Shown here piece by piece: positions 1 to 8,453 of a stretch of DNA of 13,188 nt. Under the pieces are notes generated by a model that was not told the origin of the DNA, ran no database searches, and worked only from the letters and a program-made list of their open reading frames with translations. Origin of the DNA: Rhodoluna sp. (lineage in GTDB: Bacteria; Actinomycetota; Actinomycetes; Actinomycetales; Microbacteriaceae). Location of the stretch: the NCBI GenBank assembly GCA_023260375.1, contig JALQVK010000116.1, forward strand, positions 1-13,188, in the 5' to 3' direction. Both the position numbers and the translations under genes were made by a program. Each line of letters starts with the position of its first letter. Position 1 is the first letter of the stretch.

Positions 1-11
1 GCTATTTAGTA

Positions 12-1610
12 ATGCTTGCCGTCCAGGACTTAGAAATTCGAATTGGCGCCAGACTACTTATGTCTGGCGTTAATTTTCGTGTCGATAAGGGCGACAAAAT
101 TGGTTTAGTCGGTCGAAATGGGGCGGGTAAAACCACATTGACCAAGATTTTGGCGGGGGAGAACCCACCATCCGGAGGCACTATTGATCGCCATGGAGAG
201 ATTGGCTACCTACCTCAAGATCCACGAACCGGAGATCCTGAAGAGTTAGCTCGCACACGTATCTTAAATGCTCGTGGCCTCGGAGATCTGATGCTCAAAA
301 TGTCCCAAGCAACCGAAGACATGGGTTCCATCGAGGAGGAAGTCTTCGAACGCGGAATGAAGAATTACTCTCATTACGAGGACGAGTTTCAGAGCGCAGG
401 TGGCTATGCTGCCGAAGCTGAAGCCGCGGCGATTGCAAGCAACTTAGGAATCAAAGAGTCCATCCTCAGCCAACCGCTGAAAACACTCTCAGGCGGTCAG
501 CGTCGTCGTATTGAACTTGCACGAATCCTATTTTCCAATGCAAACACAATGATTCTCGACGAGCCGACTAACCACCTCGACGCCGATTCTGTGATCTGGC
601 TCCGTGATTTTTTAAAGAGCTATCAGGGGGGTCTAATCGTCATCAGTCACGATGTTGATCTGATTGGTGAGACCGTGAATCGAGTCTTCTACCTCGATGC
701 AATTCGTACCGTGATTGACGTTTACAACATGGGATGGCATAACTACCTAAAGCAGCGAGAGAGCGACCAAGAACGCCGAAAGCGTGAACGAGCCAACGCC
801 GAGAAGAAGGCGAGTACTCTGCAACTTCAGGCAGCTAAATTCGGCGCCAAGGCATCTAAAGCTGCTGCTGCACATCAGATGGTCAAACGAGCGGAAAAAC
901 TAATTTCTGGACTTGAAGATGTGCGCGAAGTGGATCGCGTCGCAAACATTCGCTTTCCAGATCCAGCGCCTTGTGGAAAGACTCCACTATTTGCCGAGAA
1001 TCTAAGCAAGTCATATGGCTCTTTAGAAATATTTACTGCCGTGGACCTGGCCATAGACAAGGGTTCCAAAGTAGTTGTGCTTGGGCTAAATGGCGCCGGT
1101 AAAACAACGTTGCTTCGGATTCTTGCAGGCATTGATAAATCAGACACAGGTCAGGTAATACCTGGACATGGTCTAAAAGTCGGCTATTACGCACAGGAGC
1201 ACGAGACACTAAACGTGAACCTGACCGTTCTCGAGAACATGCAAAGAGCAGCGCCTCAGCTGAATGACACCGATTCACGAAAAGTCTTAGGGTCATTTTT
1301 ATTCAGCGGCGACGATGTCAACAAGAAGGCCGGCGTACTTTCAGGAGGAGAGAAGACCCGTCTGGCACTCGCCACGCTGGTGGTCTCCTCTGCCAATGTT
1401 CTTCTTCTGGATGAACCGACAAACAACCTAGACCCAGCGAGTCGCGAAGAGATTTTGAACGCCCTAAATTCATTTTCAGGAGCAGTGGTCCTTGTTTCTC
1501 ACGACGAGGGAGCGGTTAGAGCCCTGAACGCCGATCGAGTTTTGATTCTTCCTGACGGTGTTGAAGATCACTGGAACGAAAGCTACGCAGAACTTATCTC
1601 ACTGTCGTAG
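12..1610 (+). CDS. ABC-F family ATP-binding protein (translation factor type)
   Basis: This is a soluble protein of 532 residues with two ATP-binding domains and no membrane segment, the layout of ABC-F ATPases that act at the ribosomal E site rather than in transport. Domain 1 shows Walker A GRNGAGKT (34-41), signature LSGGQ (159-163), Walker B ending DE (183-184) and H-loop His213. Domain 2 shows GLNGAGKT (358-365), LSGGE (443-447), DE (467-468) and SHD (496-498). A charged Lys/Arg/Ala-rich linker (about 231-315) fits the arm that reaches the peptidyl-tRNA. From memory it resembles M. tuberculosis Rv1473 more than EttA; Rv1473 also lies not far from mabA-inhA, and fabG-fabI follow here. Whether it confers antibiotic protection cannot be read from sequence. 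The ATG is 11 bases into the window, so its promoter is mostly out of view. The last 17 bases overlap the convergent SURF1 gene. Confidence 0.93.
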   Translation: MLAVQDLEIRIGARLLMSGVNFRVDKGDKIGLVGRNGAGKTTLTKILAGENPPSGGTIDRHGEIGYLPQDPRTGDPEELARTRILNARGLGDLMLKMSQATEDMGSIEEEVFERGMKNYSHYEDEFQSAGGYAAEAEAAAIASNLGIKESILSQPLKTLSGGQRRRIELARILFSNANTMILDEPTNHLDADSVIWLRDFLKSYQGGLIVISHDVDLIGETVNRVFYLDAIRTVIDVYNMGWHNYLKQRESDQERRKRERANAEKKASTLQLQAAKFGAKASKAAAAHQMVKRAEKLISGLEDVREVDRVANIRFPDPAPCGKTPLFAENLSKSYGSLEIFTAVDLAIDKGSKVVVLGLNGAGKTTLLRILAGIDKSDTGQVIPGHGLKVGYYAQEHETLNVNLTVLENMQRAAPQLNDTDSRKVLGSFLFSGDDVNKKAGVLSGGEKTRLALATLVVSSANVLLLDEPTNNLDPASREEILNALNSFSGAVVLVSHDEGAVRALNADRVLILPDGVEDHWNESYAELISLS

Positions 1611-2379
1611 TTTCATCCTCGTATTGAGCATCCAATTCGGAGCGTCTTTGTCTCCTAGATGATTTGCCGAAGACCTCATTCTCGGAATCTTTTCGAATCC
1701 TCCAAATGAGGGCGATTGCGGCCATGAGCGCAAAAAGAATCCACTGCAGAGCGTAACTTAAATTGTTGCCCTCTTCTGTTGCCGGAGCTGGCATATGTTT
1801 TAGGTGACCACCAACCCTTGGTGATTCCGAAATCATTCGTAAATACCCGTTGTCGAAGCTCGAGGCAAGGGACGTTTTCTGATTCGCTAAACCAATGTTT
1901 ATCGTGGCCAACTGACCCTTAGGAGCACTCCTATTTAGAACCGGCTCTTCGACCATGAGATGTGCAATGAGGGTAGTCTGATCGGCCGAGGGAAGGGGAA
2001 CGGAATCTGGGTAATCCTGCTTAGAGCCGCTGGGTATCCATCCTCTTGAAACGTATATGAGTGTTCCATTATCGGAAATAAAAGGAACCAGCTCCTCAAA
2101 TCCAGCCTGTCCATCGTTCGGCCTGTTTCTAACTAAGAGGGTTTTCTCAGGAATGTATTTTCCACTGACTCGAACTCGGCGCCAGGATTTCTCCGGAAGA
2201 GGAAGTTGACCATCAATCAGTAACTTCTCAAGGGAGACAGGGGATAGGGAGTAATTTGTCTTGACGAGTGTGATTGCGGCTAATTTAGTTTCGCGTCTTG
2301 CAAATTGCCAGTTCGAGAGAAACCCACAGGCAATCGAAAACACCAATACCAGAACGATCCAGTTAAGCCACTTCTTCAA
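1594..2379 (-). CDS. SURF1 family cytochrome c oxidase biogenesis protein
   Basis: SURF1 proteins assist assembly of the haem-copper cytochrome c oxidase in the cytoplasmic membrane. The 261-residue product has the family layout: an N-terminal membrane helix (about 5-22), a large extracytoplasmic domain, and a second helix (about 208-226). Family landmarks are WQ..RR just after helix 1 (W24, Q25, R28, R29), NRP (85-87), RGWIP (112-116) and NLSYALQW (206-213) entering helix 2. A basic then acidic cytoplasmic tail follows. The start is TTG, overlapping the upstream stop as TTGA, with a GAGG Shine-Dalgarno at about 2387-2390, seven bases before it. It is the last gene of a three-gene operon. Its 3' end runs into the end of the ABC-F gene on the other strand. 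No oxidase subunit gene lies in the window, so the partner is inferred from the family. Confidence 0.9.
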   Translation of the reverse strand: MKKWLNWIVLVLVFSIACGFLSNWQFARRETKLAAITLVKTNYSLSPVSLEKLLIDGQLPLPEKSWRRVRVSGKYIPEKTLLVRNRPNDGQAGFEELVPFISDNGTLIYVSRGWIPSGSKQDYPDSVPLPSADQTTLIAHLMVEEPVLNRSAPKGQLATINIGLANQKTSLASSFDNGYLRMISESPRVGGHLKHMPAPATEEGNNLSYALQWILFALMAAIALIWRIRKDSENEVFGKSSRRQRRSELDAQYEDETTTVR

Positions 2380-2558
2380 AACATTTCCTCGATTTTCAGA
2401 AAGAAACCTCGAACCGATAAATAACTAACAAAAAACTCCGAGTGCTCATCACAGGTTGCCCAAGTTTTACGTTTCTTCTCATCGTGAATTTTAGGATTAC
2501 GCCAAATCACGAACTTTGAAGCGGCGTTTTGACAACCGGCTTTTGAGCAAAGATTCAA
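2376..2558 (-). CDS. Small Cys/His-rich protein, probable zinc-binding, conserved in actinobacteria
   Basis: This 60-residue protein has paired putative metal ligands: Cys4 and Cys9 (CSKAGC) near the N-terminus and Cys36/His39 (CDEH) later. That arrangement would suit a single zinc site. Between them is a motif around WRNPKIHD (19-26). I recall similar short proteins in Microbacteriaceae and relatives, sometimes misnamed acetone carboxylase; this is memory, not a search. The gene is supported by position: its TTG start overlaps the DUF3099 stop as TTGA, a GGGGA Shine-Dalgarno lies five bases upstream (about 2564-2568), and its own TGA overlaps the SURF1 start in the same way. Linkage to SURF1 suggests, but does not prove, a role near oxidase maturation or the membrane. 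There is no signal peptide or membrane helix, so it is probably cytoplasmic. Confidence 0.8.
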   Translation of the reverse strand: MNLCSKAGCQNAASKFVIWRNPKIHDEKKRKTWATCDEHSEFFVSYLSVRGFFLKIEEMF

Positions 2559-2845
2559 AACTTTCCCCGTATTTCCGCACCCACGTCGATGGCTAGCGGT
2601 TCAATCTTTTTGGCAACTTCGGATTCCTTAGCCTCGCCACCAACATTGTTCGCAACTACTACAGCGAAATAGGGAAGAAAAACCGCACCAATCGCGAAAA
2701 TCCATTGCCAAACCCCGTGCGTGAAGACAACCAGGGCAACACATGCGAAACGTGTCAACATCGAAATTGTGTAAATGACCATGCGACGACGTCGCTCACT
2801 GTCTGGAGCTTCCGCTAGAGAAGTTACTACGTGTGGTTTGGTCAT
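2555..2845 (-). CDS. DUF3099 family small membrane protein
   Basis: This 96-residue protein has two predicted membrane helices (about 23-42 and 46-66). They are preceded by an Arg-rich stretch, RRRR at 18-21, which by the positive-inside rule suggests a cytoplasmic N-terminus. The hydrophilic tail (67-96) would then also be cytoplasmic. The pattern of a short N-terminal region, an RRRR block, two hydrophobic helices and a VLPY/FLPYFAVVVANN segment matches what I know of actinobacterial DUF3099 proteins, whose function is unknown. The ATG has a clear GAAAGG Shine-Dalgarno five bases upstream (2851-2856). It is the first gene of an operon with the Cys/His protein and SURF1. It is divergent from fabG across an 88-bp intergenic region. 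Confidence 0.8.
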   Translation of the reverse strand: MTKPHVVTSLAEAPDSERRRRMVIYTISMLTRFACVALVVFTHGVWQWIFAIGAVFLPYFAVVVANNVGGEAKESEVAKKIEPLAIDVGAEIRGKF

Positions 2846-2850
2846 TTGGG

Positions 2851-2856
2851 CCTTTC
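2851..2856 (-). promoter_or_regulatory. Shine-Dalgarno site of the DUF3099 gene
   Basis: GAAAGG on the minus strand, five bases before the ATG at 2845. It fixes the start and indicates a conventional leadered transcript, unlike several other genes in this window. Confidence 0.6.
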
Positions 2857-2886
2857 TTCAAGGGTAACGCAAGGACACATTTGAAT

Positions 2887-3644
<758 letters not shown>

Positions 3645-3703
3645 AGCATCGAATTCTCAACAATTCGTGCCAAAATATTCACAACATAAAAGAACGGACT
3701 CAA

Positions 3704-4471
3704 ATGTCGCTACTAGCTGGCAAGAAATTACTGATTACCGGAGTACTCACCGAAGCCTCGATTGCTTTTTCGGTTGCGAAGCTCGCACAAGAACAGGGAG
3801 CGGAAATCGTTCTTTCATCGTTCGGACGCATGCTGCCGATTACTCAGAAGATCGCTGAGCGTCTTCCAAAGCCTTGCGCGGTTATCGAACTTGATGCAAC
3901 TAACAGCGACGACCTTGCCGCTTTAGAGTCACGAGTGCGTGAACACCTCCCACACCTCGACGGTATTGTGCACGCGATCGCTTTTGCACCGCAAACTGCG
4001 CTGGGTGGTAATTTCCTTGAAACTGAATGGGAAGACGTCTCAACCGCCGTTCAGGTTTCTGCCTATTCCCTCAAGTCAATCACCGTTGCAGCGAAGCCGT
4101 TGCTTACCCGCGGTTCTTCGGTAGTAGGGCTAACCTTCGACGCCACAGTATCTTGGCCAGTGTATGACTGGATGGGTGTAGCTAAGGCTGCGTTTGAATC
4201 AGTAAGTCGATACCTCGCACGTTACCTCGGTAAGGACGGCATCCGAGTAAACCTAATCTCGGCCGGCCCTCTTCGCACAACTGCCGCTAAAGGTATTCCT
4301 GGTTTCGCAACCATGGAAGAACTTTGGACAGACCGAGCACCTCTAGGGTGGGACCTAACCGACACCACAGCAGCTGCTCGCGGAATCATTGCTTTGCTGT
4401 CTGACTGGTTCCCAGCAACCACCGGTGAATTGATTCACGTAGATGGTGGTTTGCACTCAACCGGCGCATAA
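3704..4471 (+). CDS. fabI: Enoyl-[acyl-carrier-protein] reductase, FabI/InhA type
   Basis: FabI reduces trans-2-enoyl-ACP with NADH, the last step of each FAS-II round. The 255-residue protein begins MSLLAGKKLLITGV with the FabI variant of the Rossmann loop (GVLTEASIAF, 13-22). It carries Tyr154 and Lys161 in YDWMGVAK, the Y-x6-K pattern of this family, and GPLRT (188-192). The YDWMGVAK, RAPLGW and LLSDWFPATTGE segments resemble InhA closely. The residue equivalent to InhA Ser94 is Ala91 (HAIAFAP), and the loop between GPLRT and RAPLGW is about ten residues shorter than I recall for InhA. The ATG at 3704 is preferred because family homology starts there; reading upstream in frame to 3566 only adds unrelated sequence inside fabG. 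The ribosome-binding site is weak (AACGGA region). A strong terminator follows. Confidence 0.94.
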   Translation: MSLLAGKKLLITGVLTEASIAFSVAKLAQEQGAEIVLSSFGRMLPITQKIAERLPKPCAVIELDATNSDDLAALESRVREHLPHLDGIVHAIAFAPQTALGGNFLETEWEDVSTAVQVSAYSLKSITVAAKPLLTRGSSVVGLTFDATVSWPVYDWMGVAKAAFESVSRYLARYLGKDGIRVNLISAGPLRTTAAKGIPGFATMEELWTDRAPLGWDLTDTTAAARGIIALLSDWFPATTGELIHVDGGLHSTGA

Positions 4472-4481
4472 AGCTCAAAAC

Positions 4482-4513
4482 AAAAATGCCCCTCGCTTTT
4501 GAGGGGCATTTTT
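4482..4513. terminator. Bidirectional rho-independent terminator, fabI / serB
   Basis: A perfect 13-bp stem: left arm 4482-4494 ending GCCCCTC, loop GCTTTT at 4495-4500, right arm 4501-4513 starting GAGGGGC. A-tracts and T-tracts on the flanks mean it works for both fabI (+) and the convergent serB (-). The serB stop codon (4513-4515) lies in the T tract. Confidence 0.92.
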
Positions 4514-5148
4514 TATAACAACTTTAGGTGGGGTATCACCAGTGTGAGATCTGGTGTATCAATGGTGACGTCAGCTCGTTCTCTGACCATGGGCTTGGCG
4601 TTGTAAGCAAAAGACAGACCTGCTACTTCGAACATATCTAAATCATTAGCGCCATCGCCAATAGCAGCGGTCCAGGCAGGCTCTTCTCCGAAATCAGCAG
4701 CCCATTCCAAAAGCGCTTCTGCCTTTGCTCTGCGATCGATGATTTTTCCTAGTAAACCACCGGTAAGTAATCCATCCTTGATTTCCAGCTGATTGGCCCT
4801 GTAGTAGTCCAGATTTAGCTTTGCGGCTAGGGGAGCGAGTATCTGATTGAAACCCCCAGAAACGGCTCCTACTCGGCCTCCTGCAGCATGTACCGCGTGA
4901 ATCAGCTGTTCAGCTCCCACGCTTAGACGTACTTGATCAAAAACCTCTGTGAGAACCGATTCTTTGACGCCAGCAAGGGTTGCAACGCGAGAACGAAGAG
5001 ACTCCTCGAAATCAATTTCCCCGCGCATTGCAGCATCGGTGACGGCGGCAACTTCTGCGCGTGTTCCAGCGAAGTCCGCCAGTAATTCAATAACTTCATC
5101 TTGTATGAGCGTTGAATCAACGTCCATAACTACTAATCGATAACTCAA
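4513..5148 (-). CDS. serB: Phosphoserine phosphatase
   Basis: SerB hydrolyses O-phosphoserine to L-serine, the last step of serine synthesis. The 211-residue product is a single HAD-superfamily domain: motif I DVDST (nucleophile Asp9, Asp11), motif II Ser97 in SGGF, motif III Lys142, and motif [11 protein letters not shown] (Asp165, Asp169). It has no N-terminal ACT domains, so it is the short catalytic form, unlike M. tuberculosis SerB2. The TTG start at 5148 overlaps the glgC TGA as TTGA. The next in-frame ATG is Met8, immediately before motif I; starting there would remove the beta-strand that carries the nucleophile, so TTG is favoured. No good Shine-Dalgarno is visible, so translation probably depends on coupling to glgC. 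The gene ends in the bidirectional terminator. Confidence 0.92.
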   Translation of the reverse strand: MSYRLVVMDVDSTLIQDEVIELLADFAGTRAEVAAVTDAAMRGEIDFEESLRSRVATLAGVKESVLTEVFDQVRLSVGAEQLIHAVHAAGGRVGAVSGGFNQILAPLAAKLNLDYYRANQLEIKDGLLTGGLLGKIIDRRAKAEALLEWAADFGEEPAWTAAIGDGANDLDMFEVAGLSFAYNAKPMVRERADVTIDTPDLTLVIPHLKLL

Positions 5149-6386
5149 GGTGTGACTAGTGTACCTTTGGCAACCACAGTAATTCCGCTGTCGGTAACGG
5201 TAAATCCGCGGTCTAGGTCTCTTTGACGGTCCACTCCAACTCCAGCTCCATCAGCAATGACGACACCTTTATCCAAGATGGCCCGGCGAACAGTTGCATT
5301 TCGTCCGATTACAACGCCGTCAAGGAGAACCGAATCGGTTATCAGTGCATTCGAGTTGACCTTAACCCAAGGGGAAAGTACCGAACGCTCAACAATGCCT
5401 CCCGATACTACTGTGCCGAGCGAAACAATCGAATCTGTGGTGCGTCCTTGATTTCCTTCACCATCATGCACAAATTTTGCAGGTGGCAGATTGATTTGCT
5501 GAGTAAAAATAGGCCACTCATTGTTGTAAAGGTTAAAGATAGGCATAACCGAGATTAGGTCCATGTGAGCTTCAAAATAGGACTCAATGGTTCCAACATC
5601 GCGCCAATAGCTCTTGTCTCTGGCGGTTGCCCCAGGAATTTCGTTGAATGTGAAGTCGTAAACACCGGCATCGTCACGGCCGACCATGTACGGGATTATG
5701 TCCCCGCCCATGTCGTGAGAAGAGTCGTCCAAAGTTCCATCGTGCTCAATCGCGTCGATCAACGCCTGAGCCGAGAAGACATAGTTTCCCATAGACGCCA
5801 GGACCTCGTTCGGAGAGTCTGGCAATCCCTTTGGGTCGCTTGGCTTCTCTAAGAATGCGGCAATTTTCGTGTTGTCTTTGGCGTCGACCTCAATAACCCC
5901 GAACTGATTCGCAAGACTCATTGGCTGGCGAATGGCAGCAACCGTTACACCCTTGCCAGACGCGATGTGGGCTTCAATCATTTGGTCGAAGTCCATTCGG
6001 TACACGTGGTCGGCACCAATCACAACTACATAGTCTGGGGTCTCATCCGAGAGAAGATTCATGCTCTGCAAGATGGCATCAGCAGAACCGGAAAACCAGC
6101 GCTTACCCAAACGCTGTTGAGCTGGCACCGATGCTACATATGACCCAAGCAGTGGGGACATACGCCAGGTCTGTGAGATGTGGCGGTCCAACGAATGTGA
6201 CTTGTATTGCGTCAAAACCACGATTCTTCGAACGCCAGAATTGATCAAATTCGAAAGAGCAAAATCGATCAATCGGTAACTTCCACCGAAAGGTACAGCT
6301 GGTTTTGCTCGGTCTGCGGTAAGTGGCATGAGGCGCTTTCCTTCGCCGCCTGCAAGTACCATTCCAAAGATTCTTCGTGTTGCCAT
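5145..6386 (-). CDS. glgC: Glucose-1-phosphate adenylyltransferase (ADP-glucose pyrophosphorylase)
   Basis: GlgC makes ADP-glucose from ATP and glucose-1-phosphate, the committed step to glycogen or maltose-1-phosphate. The 413-residue length suits the bacterial family. Visible motifs are [14 protein letters not shown] (10-23), the [10 protein letters not shown] region (26-35), GSADAI (100-105, usually GTADAI), GADHVYRMD (124-132), FLEKP with Lys181 at the glucose-1-phosphate site, SMGNYVF (198-204) and YWRDVGTI (260-267). From about 310 onward there is a left-handed beta-helix type tail ([14 protein letters not shown] and similar turns). It is divergent from glgA over 46 bp. A TACCAT hexamer lies exactly six bases before the ATG, predicting a leaderless transcript. 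Its stop overlaps the serB start, giving a glgC-serB operon. Confidence 0.95.
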   Translation of the reverse strand: MATRRIFGMVLAGGEGKRLMPLTADRAKPAVPFGGSYRLIDFALSNLINSGVRRIVVLTQYKSHSLDRHISQTWRMSPLLGSYVASVPAQQRLGKRWFSGSADAILQSMNLLSDETPDYVVVIGADHVYRMDFDQMIEAHIASGKGVTVAAIRQPMSLANQFGVIEVDAKDNTKIAAFLEKPSDPKGLPDSPNEVLASMGNYVFSAQALIDAIEHDGTLDDSSHDMGGDIIPYMVGRDDAGVYDFTFNEIPGATARDKSYWRDVGTIESYFEAHMDLISVMPIFNLYNNEWPIFTQQINLPPAKFVHDGEGNQGRTTDSIVSLGTVVSGGIVERSVLSPWVKVNSNALITDSVLLDGVVIGRNATVRRAILDKGVVIADGAGVGVDRQRDLDRGFTVTDSGITVVAKGTLVTP

Positions 6387-6392
6387 ATTTGG

Positions 6393-6398
6393 ATGGTA
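6393..6398 (-). promoter_or_regulatory. Predicted leaderless -10 element of glgC
   Basis: TACCAT on the minus strand, six bases before the ATG at 6386. This TANNNT-N6-start spacing places the transcript start on or next to the A of the start codon. No Shine-Dalgarno is seen. Confidence 0.55.
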
Positions 6399-6420
6399 AT
6401 GCCTATCCGCAAAATGTAGT

Positions 6421-6426
6421 TAACAT
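6421..6426 (+). promoter_or_regulatory. Predicted leaderless -10 element of glgA
   Basis: TAACAT six bases before the ATG at 6433, the same spacing as at glgC. No convincing -35 box and no Shine-Dalgarno are visible. Confidence 0.55.
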
Positions 6427-6432
6427 AGCGTC

Positions 6433-7623
6433 ATGAGAATCGATCTAATCACTAAGGAATATCCGCCTTTCATTTATGGCGGAGCGGGCGTACATGTCGC
6501 TGAATTAGTGAGAGTTCTCAGGAAAAGCATCGATGTGCAGGTGAGATGTTTTGGCGAGGATCGTGATGAAAAAGATACAAAATCCTACGGCCACCCACAC
6601 AACTTTGACGGGAGCAATGCAGCCATTCAAACCATGGCGACTGACCTTTCCATGGTTGATGACATCGCCGGAACTGATCTAGTTCACTCCCACACCTGGT
6701 ACGCCAACTTCGCCGGACACGTAGCTGGTCAATTGCATGGTGTTCCGCACCTAATTACTGCTCATAGCCTGGAACCTTTGCGCCCATGGAAAGCCGAACA
6801 ACTTGCTGGTGGGTATGCAGTCTCGAGTTGGGTTGAAAGAACTGCATACGAGGCTGCCACCGGAATTATTGCTGTGAGTCATGGAATGCGTGCAGATATT
6901 TTGCGTTCATACCCCCAAATAGATCCTTCGAAGGTATCTGTGGTTCACAACGGCATTGACCTTTCGGCCTTCCAGAGCGCCAGTAACCCAGATCTCGTTA
7001 GAGCCCTCGGTATTAATCCAGATGCTCGGTCGGTTGTCTTTGTTGGGCGAATCACACAGCAAAAGGGACTCCCATACCTACTCCAAGCTGTCAAGGACCT
7101 TCCAAGTGACGTCCAAATCGTTTTGTGCGCTGGTGCTCCAGACACCAAGGAAATGCAACAACGCGTAGTTGATCTGGTTGATGAGTTGAAGGCAAAACGC
7201 AGCGGCGTGATTTGGGTCGAAAAGCACCTCAGCCGTTCCGAACTGATTGCCGTATTGTCTAGCGCAACAGTATTCGCCTGTCCTTCCATTTATGAACCAT
7301 TAGGAATTGTCAATCTAGAAGCTATGGCCTGCGGAATTCCAGTCGTCGCGACTGCCACCGGTGGAATCCCCGAGGTCGTCGAAGATGGCGTGACCGGCTT
7401 ATTAGTGCCGATTGAACAAGTACTCGATGGCAGCGGAAAGCCACTTGATGAGGCAAAGTTCGTGGCCGACACCGCGGAGGCACTGCAAAAAGCACTGAAT
7501 GATCCTCACCTGAGAGGAAAGGGTCTTGCTGGTCGTAAGCGAGTAGAAGACCTTTTCAGTTGGGACAAAATTGCCAACGAAACCATTACCGTTTACCGCA
7601 ACGCCATTGAGTCTTTCGTCTAG
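6433..7623 (+). CDS. glgA: GT4 glycogen synthase / alpha-maltose-1-phosphate synthase, actinobacterial type
   Basis: This is a retaining GT-B glycosyltransferase of 396 residues, the length of the actinobacterial glycogen synthase family that includes Rv1212c of M. tuberculosis. That enzyme is known as GlgM for making maltose-1-phosphate from ADP-glucose and glucose-1-phosphate. The N-terminal domain opens with TKEYPP and GGAGVHV (16-22). The donor site shows Arg206 and Lys211 in GRITQQKG and the EX7E pair Glu288/Glu296 (EPLGIVNLE). It is divergent from glgC, which supplies its ADP-glucose; the mycobacterial pair has the same arrangement. Sequence alone does not separate a GlgM role from glycogen elongation, and no glgE, glgB or treS is in the window to decide. 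The ATG is preferred because homology begins there and a TANNNT element sits six bases upstream. Confidence 0.9.
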   Translation: MRIDLITKEYPPFIYGGAGVHVAELVRVLRKSIDVQVRCFGEDRDEKDTKSYGHPHNFDGSNAAIQTMATDLSMVDDIAGTDLVHSHTWYANFAGHVAGQLHGVPHLITAHSLEPLRPWKAEQLAGGYAVSSWVERTAYEAATGIIAVSHGMRADILRSYPQIDPSKVSVVHNGIDLSAFQSASNPDLVRALGINPDARSVVFVGRITQQKGLPYLLQAVKDLPSDVQIVLCAGAPDTKEMQQRVVDLVDELKAKRSGVIWVEKHLSRSELIAVLSSATVFACPSIYEPLGIVNLEAMACGIPVVATATGGIPEVVEDGVTGLLVPIEQVLDGSGKPLDEAKFVADTAEALQKALNDPHLRGKGLAGRKRVEDLFSWDKIANETITVYRNAIESFV

Positions 7624-7626
7624 GCT
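7621..7626 (+). promoter_or_regulatory. Predicted leaderless -10 element of the ABC ATPase gene, overlapping the glgA stop
   Basis: TAGGCT six bases before the ATG at 7633. Its first three bases are the glgA TAG stop codon, so one trinucleotide would serve both functions. Confidence 0.45.
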
Positions 7627-7632
7627 CTTTTC

Positions 7633-8415
7633 ATGGCTAACACTCTCGAATTCAAGAACGTAACCGTCACCAGAGACGGTGTTGAGATTCTCAAATCGAT
7701 TGATTGGTCGGTTCAAGACAACCAACGTTGGGTCATCGTCGGCCCAAATGGAGCCGGTAAGACAACCTTGCTAAAAGTTGCTGCCGCTCAGATTCAACCA
7801 ACCACGGGCACTGCGACTATTTTGGGGGAAACTCTCGGGTCAGTTAACGTTTTCGACCTCCGAACCCGAGTTGGCTTCGCGTCGACTGCACTTGTTTCAC
7901 ACATTCCTAACTCTGAAACTGTTCTGAACGCTGTATTGACTGCAAGTTACGCCATTACCGGGCGATGGACCGAAACCTATGAAGACATTGATGAAAAGCG
8001 TGCCAGGAGAGTTTTAGCCGAATGGAATCTCAGCGAGCACGCCGATCGCGCCTTTGGAACCCTAAGCGATGGTGAACGTAAAAGAGTTCAACTTGCGAGA
8101 GCGGTTATGACCGACCCAGAACTTCTACTACTGGATGAGCCGGTAGCTAGCCTAGATTTGGGCGCCAGGGAACAAACGGTTCAGCTTCTTGGCGCCTATG
8201 CATCATCGCCGGTTGCACCATCAATGATCATGGTTACCCACCATTTGGAAGAGATTCCCACCGGTTTCACACATGCGCTTCTTTTGAATGAAGGTTCAGT
8301 TGTCGCTCAGGGACCAATTGAGAACATCATTTCGAGTGATCTACTAAGCGAAACCTTCGGATTTGGCTTGTCTGTTTCCAGCGAGGGCGGGCGCTTCCAA
8401 GTTCGTTCCAAGTAA
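7633..8415 (+). CDS. ABC transporter ATP-binding protein, YlmA/ModF-like
   Basis: This is a single ATP-binding domain of 260 residues without membrane segments. It shows Walker A GPNGAGKT (37-44), signature LSDGE (144-148) instead of LSGGQ, Walker B LLLLDEP with Asp168/Glu169, and H-loop His203 (THH). Where most ABC ATPases have the Q-loop glutamine, the sequence reads GFASTAL (81-87), with Ser/Thr in place of Gln. To my recollection this is typical of the YlmA and ModF-like group. Similar proteins lie next to serB in mycobacteria (Rv3041c beside serB2), so the nearby serB may reflect an old neighbourhood. No permease or binding protein is adjacent, so the substrate is unknown and a non-transport role is possible. 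The start lies nine bases after the glgA stop with no Shine-Dalgarno. Confidence 0.88.
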   Translation: MANTLEFKNVTVTRDGVEILKSIDWSVQDNQRWVIVGPNGAGKTTLLKVAAAQIQPTTGTATILGETLGSVNVFDLRTRVGFASTALVSHIPNSETVLNAVLTASYAITGRWTETYEDIDEKRARRVLAEWNLSEHADRAFGTLSDGERKRVQLARAVMTDPELLLLDEPVASLDLGAREQTVQLLGAYASSPVAPSMIMVTHHLEEIPTGFTHALLLNEGSVVAQGPIENIISSDLLSETFGFGLSVSSEGGRFQVRSK

Positions 8416-8438
8416 CGCTAGTCACACTTCAAGTTATT

Positions 8439-8447
8439 TGGTATAGT
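8439..8447 (+). promoter_or_regulatory. Extended -10 promoter of rpmE2
   Basis: TGGTATAGT is an extended -10 (TGn plus TATAGT at 8442-8447). It predicts a transcript start near 8454 and a 5' leader of about 44 bases. No good -35 is seen. Confidence 0.6.
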
Positions 8448-8453
8448 TTTAAG

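Noticed and set aside
12..1610. ABC-F protein as an acquired antibiotic-resistance gene
   Set aside because: Codon use matches its neighbours, there is no mobile element and the neighbourhood is core, so a housekeeping role is more likely.
2861..2866. TACCCT on the minus strand as a -10 element for the DUF3099 operon
   Set aside because: Its transcript start would fall within the GAAAGG Shine-Dalgarno and remove it, and there is no fitting -35 box.
5223..6244. Open frames of 95-111 codons on the plus strand across glgC
   Set aside because: They lie wholly inside a well-supported gene, have no recognisable domains and read as shadows of glgC codon bias.
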